Positions 1 to 6,141 of a stretch of DNA of 7,868 nt are shown here, in pieces; positions within the stretch are counted from its first letter, which is position 1; the number at the start of each line of letters is the position of its first letter. The notes under the pieces were generated by a model that saw only the letters and a program-made list of their open reading frames with translations, made no database searches and was not told where the DNA came from. The stretch lies in NCBI GenBank assembly GCA_015068175.1, contig SVLA01000093.1, positions 1 to 7,868 of the forward strand. Direction: 5' to 3'. The translations under genes and the position numbers were made by a program. The DNA is from Oscillospiraceae bacterium (GTDB lineage: Bacteria; Bacillota_A; Clostridia; Oscillospirales; Oscillospiraceae).

Positions 1-29
1 CGTTCCAGCATCTTTCATCACCCGAAATC

Positions 30-38
30 ATTATATCA
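30..38 (-). promoter_or_regulatory. Extended -10 promoter element directed out of the window
   Basis: The minus strand reads TGATATAAT, a perfect TATAAT with the TGn extension, just past the operon terminator. No good -35 is seen at 17 bases upstream, where the terminator arm lies, but extended -10 promoters can work without one. It would start transcription near position 23, for a gene to the left of the window. Confidence 0.4.
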
Positions 39-47
39 CATAAATTA

Positions 48-77
48 GAAAAAGCCCAGCTTTCGCTGAGCTTTTTC
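48..77 (-). terminator. Intrinsic terminator of the operon
   Basis: In minus-strand RNA the arms GAAAAAGCUCAGC and GCUGGGCUUUUUC pair over 13 positions with one G-U wobble, around a GAAA tetraloop. The U-run is partly in the stem and is followed by CUAAUUUAU. On the plus strand the wobble becomes a C-A mismatch and the loop becomes UUUC, so the structure favours termination of minus-strand transcripts. Confidence 0.85.
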
Positions 78-86
78 GACAGTCTG

Positions 87-113
87 CGGGCCTGCTGCGC
101 TGCAGCAGGCCCG
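87..113 (-). other. Perfect 12-bp GC-rich hairpin just after the last gene
   Basis: CGGGCCTGCTGC pairs fully with GCAGCAGGCCCG around a three-base loop, seven bases after the TAA stop at 123-121. No T-run follows, so it is not an intrinsic terminator alone. It could protect the 3' end of the mRNA or assist the terminator that follows ten bases on. Confidence 0.7.
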
Positions 114-120
114 TTGGTTG

Positions 121-3100
121 TTACGGAGAGTGGACCGTCAGGGTGGCGGGGGTGACGAGAACTTCATAGTATTCATCCGCATAACGGATGTCGGCGCCGT
201 TGATGTCGAGGACCCGGAGCGTTTCCGGGTAAACCACCAGGGTGCCCGGTTCGGTGATACTTTCGGGGATCTCCACATGCAGCGCATGGCCCGGGAGCAA
301 ACTGCCGGCGCTGATCCAGTAGTCGGTGCATTGGAGAGGCTGGCCGTCGTAGATCTTGGTGGCGGAGCCGAAGGTAACGGTGATGGGCCGCCGGTGGATG
401 GTCAGGGTCCCCGGCATCAGGACCAGGTCATAGTATGTGGAAGTGATATCCTTCCCGTTTTCGTCGTAGATTTTGCACCTGGTGATCTTGTTGATGTAAT
501 CGCCGGGGGTGGTGACGTTCTTGTCGTAAGAGACGGTGACTTCCATGCGGTGGCCTTCGGCCAACTGGCCGGAAACGATGTAATACTGCGCCAGGTCGCT
601 TTCTGCGAAAGGCTGGCCGTCGTAGTATTTTTCGCCGCTGAAGGCCTTCAGGACCAGGGAGGGTTTGATGATGCTGCCGCCCTGGCTGGGGTCACCTTCC
701 ACAAAACCGCTGCCGGTGACTTCCATGGGGACCCAGCCCAGACCGTCCACATAGATCTCCACCCAGGCGTGGGCGTTGTAGTCGGTCAGTTTCGTGGTGG
801 TGCCGTTTTGGACATAGCCCACGAAGCCGACGGTATACCGGGCCGGGATGCCGAAAGCGCGGTACAGCAAGGTGGCGGCGGTGGCAAAGTGCTGGCAGAT
901 GCCCTCCTTGGCCTCCGTCAGGAAATAGACCGCCACGTCCACGCCCTCGGGATAGGGGTCGGCGTTCAGATTGTAGATGGCACCGTTGCGGACGGCATTT
1001 TGAATATCCTGCACCAGGGTGCTGCTGTCGGCCCAAATGCCCTGCTCTTCGGCCCATGCCAGCAGCGCTTCTTTGGTGCTTTCCGGGATCACCGTGTAAC
1101 GCCTATGCACCAATGCCCGGTAGATTTTCTCCATATCGGTTTCGTATTTGCTGACGGTCATATTCTGCAAGTCTTCGTAGGAATAGTCGGTGTACATCGT
1201 CAGGACATAGGATTGGTGGCCGTCTTCCAGGCAGCAATCGTTGCCGGAGGCACCGGTTGCGTAATAATTGTTGGCATAATAGGGAAGGAGGGTGGGGCAA
1301 TAGGACATCCGCTCAATGTAGATCTCGGAGGAACGGGCGCTGGTATAGCTCAGGGAACGGCCAATAAAGACCAGGGCCAGGTTTTTCTTGCCGCTGTAGG
1401 AGTTGGTGTCCGGGGCCGCCGCGTCCCAGCCGCTGCCGTTATAGTTGCCGTAGGAGGTGTCCCGGAAGTAGACCTGGGTGCTTTTGGAGAATCCCTTAAT
1501 GCCCTTGACGGTGGCATAGACGGTACCGGAGGGTGTGGGGAAATTGAGCTTGGTGGGGGTATTGTGGCTGCCAATGCCGGTTTCCTTGTTGCTCTCGGTG
1601 GGATCCTTGTAATTCGGATTGTCCAGGACTTTGAGGGTGCCGTATTCGTAGGTGATGTCGTAGCAATAGGTAATGTCCCCATTGGTTAAGGAATTATAGA
1701 TGCGGACGGAGAAGTAGCTCGGACTGCTGCCGACCGCGGTTTGGGAGCCGGTGAAGCTGGTGTTGAAGTAGGGGGTATAGCCGTTGATGGCGCCCAGGGA
1801 TCCTTCGGTGAGGTCGAAATTCTGGGCGGTCAGGGGATATCCGTCATAGAGTTTTTCGGCGCTGCGGGAGGTGACGGTGATGGGCCGGGGTGTGACGGTG
1901 AGGGTGCCGTAGTTGATCACGATCTCGTAGCCTTCGTTGGTGACGTTTCTGCCCCGCCGGTCCGTAATGGTGACCGCCAGGGTATTGCGCAGGGTAGTGG
2001 CGTAGAGCAGGGAGCCGGTGACTTTCGCTGTCAGATTGTGACCGGGAAGGGTCTCGCCCTGAACAAGCTGCCATTGGTCGTTGCGAAGTTCGGTACCGTC
2101 AAATACTTTTTCTGCGCTGCCGGTCTCAAAAACCAGGCGGATGGGGATCACTTTCAGTTCGCCCTGGGTGATGACAAAGATATAGTTGTGGGTCACATCC
2201 AGGCCGGCTTCGTCGTAAACGGCCAGGTCGATGGAATTTTTAGATGTGCCGGTGGTGGTGCGGGTACCGGTGACGGTGCCTGCCAGGGTATGTTCCTCCA
2301 GCAGGGTGCCGTCGGTCATGCGCCATTCGCTGCAGACCAGGGGCGCGCCGTCATACTGCTTTTCGGCGCTGCCGGTGGTGATGTAGATCCGCCGTTGGCG
2401 AATATTCAATGTAGCTTCGTGGGCGGTGATGGCGTAAAATGCGGTCACGTCCTCGCCGGCGGCATTGCGGATCCCGTAGGAGTAGGGGATCGGATAAACG
2501 CCGGCGTCGACATGCTCTGCCATGGATTCGAAAGTGGCTTCCAAGGTATCGCCGGGGGCTAAATTGCCACCGGTGACGGCAGCGGTGCCGGCGGTGTGAT
2601 CCCAGGGCTGGCCGTCGTAGGTTTTTTCGGCGCTTTGGGCGCTGATGTCCAGGGGCCGCGGATCGATGATCATGGCGGCGCCGGTGGTGGAAATGCGGTA
2701 GCAGGCGGTCACGTCCAGGCCGTCGGCATTTTCGACGCGGATGGATGTTGGGGCGACGGCGTAGTGGCCGAAGGCGGTTTCGTCTGCCTGGCTGTCATAT
2801 TCCAGGGCGGCGATCCGGTCGCCGGGAGCCAGGCCCGTGACGGAAGTGGCGGCCTGCAAGTGTTCCCGGACGGGTGCGCCGTAGATGAACCGGGTGTCGG
2901 AAAGAGTCACATTCAGGTCCCGGGGCAGGATACGGACTTGGACGCTGTTGCTGTAACGGGGAGTGCCGAAACCGTTTTGGGATACGGCCCGGATCCGGTA
3001 AGATCCCGGCGCCGTGGGGGTCTGACTGCTCCAGGCGGCATCGCTGTCCACCGGGGCGAATTCATAGCGGACTTCGGCCCAAAAGGCCTGGACCTGGGCC

Positions 3101-3336
3101 GCCGGTGTTTCACCGTAGACAAAATCGGTGCAGGTCAGGGGAGTGGTGAAGGTGCCGGTATAGCTCAAAAGACCGGCCAGAAGGCCCAGTACCGCCAACG
3201 TCAGGAAGGCGATGAGGAGCCGATGGCGCCGTAGGGTTTCCAAAATACTTTTAAGATTTTGGAGCCGGGCGGCGTAGCGGGCATAGCGGGGACTGTCGGC
3301 ATGGGGGATATAGGAAATGCTGATCTCGGAGTCCAT
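121..3336 (-). CDS. Membrane-anchored YDG-repeat protein with transglutaminase-like domain
   Basis: 1071 residues. The frame is open further upstream to 3564, but the start at 3336 has AAAGGAGG six bases before it and avoids overlapping the previous gene, whose stop is 22 bp away. A 36-residue cytosolic tail rich in Y and R is followed by a membrane helix at about 39-58, giving N-in topology. Outside are two divergent repeats (about 62-138 and 139-224, with FVYGE and FIYGA), four YDG repeats (about 227-570: TYDG, QYDG, VFDG, LYDG), a linker and beta-rich region (571-740), a transglutaminase/papain-like core (about 745-880) and two more YDG repeats (893-1070: YYDG, IYDG). Catalytic residues are visible: C814 in EGICQHFATAATLLYRAFGIPARY, H856 in NAHAWVEIYVDGLGWVP, and E872 in WVPMEVT at the place usually held by Asp. 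The family includes crosslinking enzymes and cysteine proteases, so the reaction cannot be assigned. No sorting motif is present. It is the last gene, followed by a terminator. Confidence 0.92.
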   Translation of the reverse strand: MDSEISISYIPHADSPRYARYAARLQNLKSILETLRRHRLLIAFLTLAVLGLLAGLLSYTGTFTTPLTCTDFVYGETPAAQVQAFWAEVRYEFAPVDSDAAWSSQTPTAPGSYRIRAVSQNGFGTPRYSNSVQVRILPRDLNVTLSDTRFIYGAPVREHLQAATSVTGLAPGDRIAALEYDSQADETAFGHYAVAPTSIRVENADGLDVTACYRISTTGAAMIIDPRPLDISAQSAEKTYDGQPWDHTAGTAAVTGGNLAPGDTLEATFESMAEHVDAGVYPIPYSYGIRNAAGEDVTAFYAITAHEATLNIRQRRIYITTGSAEKQYDGAPLVCSEWRMTDGTLLEEHTLAGTVTGTRTTTGTSKNSIDLAVYDEAGLDVTHNYIFVITQGELKVIPIRLVFETGSAEKVFDGTELRNDQWQLVQGETLPGHNLTAKVTGSLLYATTLRNTLAVTITDRRGRNVTNEGYEIVINYGTLTVTPRPITVTSRSAEKLYDGYPLTAQNFDLTEGSLGAINGYTPYFNTSFTGSQTAVGSSPSYFSVRIYNSLTNGDITYCYDITYEYGTLKVLDNPNYKDPTESNKETGIGSHNTPTKLNFPTPSGTVYATVKGIKGFSKSTQVYFRDTSYGNYNGSGWDAAAPDTNSYSGKKNLALVFIGRSLSYTSARSSEIYIERMSYCPTLLPYYANNYYATGASGNDCCLEDGHQSYVLTMYTDYSYEDLQNMTVSKYETDMEKIYRALVHRRYTVIPESTKEALLAWAEEQGIWADSSTLVQDIQNAVRNGAIYNLNADPYPEGVDVAVYFLTEAKEGICQHFATAATLLYRAFGIPARYTVGFVGYVQNGTTTKLTDYNAHAWVEIYVDGLGWVPMEVTGSGFVEGDPSQGGSIIKPSLVLKAFSGEKYYDGQPFAESDLAQYYIVSGQLAEGHRMEVTVSYDKNVTTPGDYINKITRCKIYDENGKDITSTYYDLVLMPGTLTIHRRPITVTFGSATKIYDGQPLQCTDYWISAGSLLPGHALHVEIPESITEPGTLVVYPETLRVLDINGADIRYADEYYEVLVTPATLTVHSP
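133..660 (-). repeat. Two coding YDG-type repeats, C-terminal block
   Basis: Residues about 893-1068 of the 1071-aa protein, with SGEKYYDGQPF and SATKIYDGQPL. They follow the transglutaminase-like core and end the protein one residue before the stop, leaving no room for a wall-sorting signal. Confidence 0.8.
697..939 (-). other. Transglutaminase-like catalytic core within the last gene
   Basis: Codons for residues about 800-880 of the 1071-aa protein hold the Cys (EGICQHFA), His (NAHAWVEI) and acidic (GWVPMEVT) motifs of the transglutaminase-like fold, in the usual order and spacing. The third position is Glu and not the common Asp. The segment lies between YDG repeats instead of at the C-terminus, so the active site is held in the middle of a repeat stalk. 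Confidence 0.85.
1627..2658 (-). repeat. Four coding YDG-type repeats, first block
   Basis: Residues about 227-570 of the 1071-aa protein. Each unit opens with a strand, then SAEKxYDG or SAEKVFDG, and closes with a D/N-V/I-T...Y...G-T/E-L pattern. The SAEK consensus is tighter here than in the neighbouring 466-aa protein, suggesting homogenisation inside this gene. Confidence 0.8.
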
Positions 3337-3342
3337 AGGGCG

Positions 3343-3350
3343 CCTCCTTT
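3343..3350 (-). promoter_or_regulatory. Ribosome binding site fixing the start of the transglutaminase gene
   Basis: AAAGGAGG on the minus strand with a six-base spacer to the ATG at 3336. It decides between this start and the in-frame ATG at 3564, which lies inside the previous gene and has no comparable signal. Confidence 0.85.
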
Positions 3351-3358
3351 CCGTTGGA

Positions 3359-4759
3359 TCAGTTGGGCAGGATTTCCAGGGAGCCGAATTCGTAGGAAAT
3401 GCGGTAGCAGTTGGTGACATCCGTGAGCTGGCCGGAGGATGACTTGATGTAGATGGCGCAGGACAGAACGGCGTTGTCACAATAACCCGGTTCCGCCAGC
3501 GCGGTGCAGAGCAATTCAATGTATGCGTTGCCGCACAGACTGCCGCTGAGGATCTCGTATTCATTGCAGGCCAGGGCCGTGCCGTCGTACACTTTTTGGG
3601 CGCTCCCGGTGCGGAGGGTCAGGGTCCGGGGCTGGACGGTGAGGGTGCCGTACTGATAAGAAATATCGTAGCGGTAGGTCACGTCCCGGCCGTTGGCATC
3701 GGTGATCTGCAGAAGCATGGTGTTATCCACCGCGCCTACCCGATTGATGGCGGCGGAGCGTACAACGGTGATCCGGTGATCGGCCGGCAGAGCGCCCTCC
3801 GCAAGGGTGCATTCCGGGGCGGTGAGATCGGTGCCATCATAGACCTTGGTGTCGCTGGCGGTTTTGAAGGTCAGGGGGATGGGGCGCAGTTCCAGGGTCC
3901 CGCAGGTGATGCGGATGTCATAAAGATGGGACATATCCCGGCCCTCCGCGTCGGTGACCGTGACCTGGGCCTCATTGGGGGCCGAACCCACATCCCGCAA
4001 AACGGTGGTGACGGTCACGGAAAGCTGATGGCCTTCCAGCAGCTTGCCGGATGCGTGTTTCCAGTTGGGCGCGGTCAGCTCCTGGTAGGCGTAGGTGGCG
4101 GTGGCGGAACCGGTGTGAATGGAAAGGGGGATGGGGGAGACGGTCAGGGAGCCAAGCGCATCCTCAATGCAGTATTGATCCGTGACATCGTGGCCCTCCG
4201 CGGACAAAATGGCGTAGCTGGGGGCAATGGGTTCCTGGCCGGGGAGGGTCAGGCTGTTGGCGCCTGTAAGCTGAAATTGGTGGCCAGGGGCCAGTTCGCC
4301 CCGGACCTGGATCTGGTCCGGTTCCAAAGGTGTGCCGTCGTAGATCTTGGAGCGGTTGGGGGCAAAGAGGGTGATGGGCCGCGGGGAAATGACGATGTCG
4401 CCGAAATCTTCCGTGATGTCATACTGTTCGGTGACATCGGCCCCGGTGGCATCCAAAATCACATAGGTAGGGGTGTTGGCGTAGACGCCTACGGTTTGAT
4501 GCTCCGGCAGGGTCAGAACTTCCAAATGATGATCGTTGTTTAGCCGGCCGAAGCGGAGCTGGGGCATACTGCCGATGACGGTGCTGCCGCTGTAGGTTTG
4601 GTCCAGGGTGGGGGTGTGCAGGGTGATCCGGGTCTGCCGGGGATGGATGAGGCCCAGGACGCTGAGGAGCAGCAGTATCGCCAGAACGACGGCGGAAGCG
4701 ATGACACCGATGCCCGCAACATAGGAAGCGGCGGTGACGGTTTTCTTGGGTAATTTCAT
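3359..4759 (-). CDS. Membrane-anchored YDG-repeat surface protein
   Basis: 466 residues. A basic start (MKLPKKTV) and one hydrophobic segment at about 13-37, with no clear signal-peptidase site, suggest an N-terminal anchor with the rest outside the cell. The remainder is five repeats of about 82-88 residues starting near 46, 128, 210, 294 and 378. Each has the pattern of YDG/MBG-type beta modules: a strand (PRPITLxxxS), KxYDGTxL, a G-L-x-x-G/D-H turn, and a closing GxDVTxxYDI....GTLTVxPR. YDG is intact in repeats 2, 4 and 5 (KIYDG, KVYDG, KVYDG) but degenerate in repeat 1 (TYSGS) and repeat 3 (TYAYQ). The last repeat carries six cysteines (C398, C409, C418, C427, C434, C451), many more than the others. 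There is no LPXTG anchor. The start has GAGGTG at 4770-4765, five bases upstream; the gene follows the AAA+ gene by 21 bp. Such modules occur in bacterial adhesins and surface proteins; the precise role is unknown. It probably partners with the next gene, which is built of the same repeats. Confidence 0.85.
   Translation of the reverse strand: MKLPKKTVTAASYVAGIGVIASAVVLAILLLLSVLGLIHPRQTRITLHTPTLDQTYSGSTVIGSMPQLRFGRLNNDHHLEVLTLPEHQTVGVYANTPTYVILDATGADVTEQYDITEDFGDIVISPRPITLFAPNRSKIYDGTPLEPDQIQVRGELAPGHQFQLTGANSLTLPGQEPIAPSYAILSAEGHDVTDQYCIEDALGSLTVSPIPLSIHTGSATATYAYQELTAPNWKHASGKLLEGHQLSVTVTTVLRDVGSAPNEAQVTVTDAEGRDMSHLYDIRITCGTLELRPIPLTFKTASDTKVYDGTDLTAPECTLAEGALPADHRITVVRSAAINRVGAVDNTMLLQITDANGRDVTYRYDISYQYGTLTVQPRTLTLRTGSAQKVYDGTALACNEYEILSGSLCGNAYIELLCTALAEPGYCDNAVLSCAIYIKSSSGQLTDVTNCYRISYEFGSLEILPN
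3362..4624 (-). repeat. Five coding YDG-type repeats
   Basis: Protein-level tandem repeats of about 82-88 residues in the 466-aa protein, recognised by the recurring KxYDG, DVTxxYDI and GTLTVxPR motifs. At DNA level they are diverged, with only short shared stretches such as those coding KIYDG and GTLTV, so this is an old array and not a fresh tandem expansion. Confidence 0.8.
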
Positions 4760-4780
4760 ATCAGCACCTCACTTCCCGGG

Positions 4781-6127
4781 TTAACTGTTGCGCTGCAGGC
4801 GCAGCAGGTATGCCTGGCTTTGGGGCAGGGCGTTTTTGCCGAAGAGATCATCCAGAGTCGCCAGGAGGCCGGGGATCTCGGATTTGAGGAGGATGGGGCT
4901 CTGCTGTTCCAGCTTCCGCAGGATCTTCCGGGCCAGAATATCGTCCAGGGCGCCGATCTCGGTGCCGCCGCAGGCGATCATGATGGGTACATACCGCTGA
5001 AGCTGGCCCATGATGCGGTTGCCGAAGGAAATGCGGAAGGTTTGGGAAATGTAAGCATCCAGCTTCGCCAGCTTGTCCCGGCTGCCGTCGGTGAGCGGGT
5101 AGCGGGATTGGGCATCGTTGAAGCGGCGGACCAGGTCGGAATAGGAAATGTGGGCGCCGGCGGCCCGGTGAGCCTGGAAAGGCTGGCTCTTTTTGTCCAG
5201 ATCCAGGACCGCGGCCCGATCATAGACCTTGTCGGAAATGGAGAAGGTGGAGTCGTCATTGTTGGCGGTGCCCACGAACCACATATTTTCCGGCAGGATC
5301 AGCTTGCCGTTTTGCAGGCGCTGGGGGTCTGTGTCCCAGGAATCGGAGACCACATCCAGGGCCCGCTTGGAGGGATCCGGGATCTCCAAAAGGGAGAGAA
5401 ATTCCGCGAAATAGTATTCGATCCGGGAGATATTCACCTCGTCCAGGACGGTGATGTACACGTCATCGTTTCCGCCGGCTTCGTAGAGTTTGCACAGCAG
5501 GGTGGTTTCGTTGAACCGCTTGGTGAATTCGTTGAAATAGCCGATGATGTCGGAGCGCTCCTTCCACATAGGCTGGATGGGGACGATGGTGGAGGGATTG
5601 CCGAAATATTCGCCGGCGGCGTAGGCCAGGGAGGTCTTGCCGGTGCCGGACATGCCCCGGAGGATGACGAGGTGGCTCATACCCATGCCGGCCACGAACC
5701 GGCGGATGTCGGCGATGTCGTAGTAAAGGCCCAGGCGGCTGGCGGAAAAATTCCGGAAGTCCGCGCAAATGTCGCCCAGGGATCTGCGGTCATAGGGGAT
5801 GGCGCGGACGGTTTTGGATGCGGCATCGATCCGGGTCAGATTAGGAAAGCGGGAAGTCTTGCGGCGCCGCTGTTTTTTGATCCTGGGCAGGCGCCGGAAC
5901 AGGGGGGCCGCGTTCAGGATCAGGGCGGTCAGCAAAACGGTCAGCCCCAGGGGCACGGCGATGCAGAGGGCGATCATGAAGTAGACGGTCTCGGAATTGA
6001 CCAGGGAAGAGGAGATGCCGGAGGAAGAAGGATCATCCAGCCGGCTGAGCAGAAGGAAAAACAGGATCCCAATAAGGGGGACAAGGATCGCAATACGGAT
6101 CCAAAGCTTGTGCGCGGATTCTTTCAT
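4781..6127 (-). CDS. Membrane-anchored McrB-type AAA+ ATPase
   Basis: 448 residues. Two hydrophobic segments at about 11-28 and 48-72 flank a short S/D-rich loop; basic residues before the first (MKESAHKLWIR) and a cluster after the second (FRRLPRIKKQRRRK, 77-90) place both termini and the ATPase domain in the cytosol. The AAA+ core shows Walker A GMSGTGKT (158-165), Walker B VYITVLDEVN with D229-E230, the McrB-like stretch after it (NISRIEYYFAEFLSLLE, 232-248), sensor 1 FVGTANNDDSTFSISDKVYDRA (284-305) and a possible arginine finger at R304. A small helical domain follows to the C-terminus. The MNxxDR motif tied to GTP use in E. coli McrB is absent (here ANNDDS), so ATP is the likelier nucleotide. 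The gene begins 12 bp after the DUF2357 gene, fitting the known McrB/DUF2357 pairing. What the motor acts on is not evident; the membrane tether and downstream surface proteins argue against plain DNA restriction. Confidence 0.9.
   Translation of the reverse strand: MKESAHKLWIRIAILVPLIGILFFLLLSRLDDPSSSGISSSLVNSETVYFMIALCIAVPLGLTVLLTALILNAAPLFRRLPRIKKQRRRKTSRFPNLTRIDAASKTVRAIPYDRRSLGDICADFRNFSASRLGLYYDIADIRRFVAGMGMSHLVILRGMSGTGKTSLAYAAGEYFGNPSTIVPIQPMWKERSDIIGYFNEFTKRFNETTLLCKLYEAGGNDDVYITVLDEVNISRIEYYFAEFLSLLEIPDPSKRALDVVSDSWDTDPQRLQNGKLILPENMWFVGTANNDDSTFSISDKVYDRAAVLDLDKKSQPFQAHRAAGAHISYSDLVRRFNDAQSRYPLTDGSRDKLAKLDAYISQTFRISFGNRIMGQLQRYVPIMIACGGTEIGALDDILARKILRKLEQQSPILLKSEIPGLLATLDDLFGKNALPQSQAYLLRLQRNS
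4810..4922. repeat. 113-bp exact direct repeat, copy 1 (inside the complete AAA+ gene)
   Basis: Base-for-base identical to 7756-7868 at a constant offset of 2946. It codes for the C-terminal residues LRKLEQQSP...QSQA of the AAA+ protein. To the left (4809 and below) similarity falls away at once apart from a 3-base match. To the right the internal copy continues but the other copy is cut by the window edge. Confidence 0.97.
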
Positions 6128-6134
6128 GGATCTG

Positions 6135-6141
6135 CCTCCTT
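6135..6141 (-). promoter_or_regulatory. Ribosome binding site of the AAA+ gene, overlapping the DUF2357 stop codon
   Basis: On the minus strand the TAA stop of the DUF2357 gene (6142-6140) runs straight into GGAGG, forming TAAGGAGG, seven bases before the ATG at 6127. A ribosome ending the first gene would sit on the start signal of the next, so translational coupling is likely and would hold the two products in a fixed ratio. Confidence 0.75.

Noticed and set aside
1..18. Possible start of another minus-strand gene (M-K-D-A-G-T)
   Set aside because: Only six codons fit in the window and no clear ribosome binding site precedes it, so it is recorded only with the promoter element.
3337..3564. 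76-codon N-terminal extension of the transglutaminase gene
   Set aside because: It overlaps the end of the previous gene, has unrelated composition, and lacks a ribosome binding site as good as the one before 3336.
133..4624. CRISPR-like or satellite DNA from the regularly spaced repeats
   Set aside because: The repeats are about 250 bp, coding, diverged at DNA level and kept in frame; they are protein modules.
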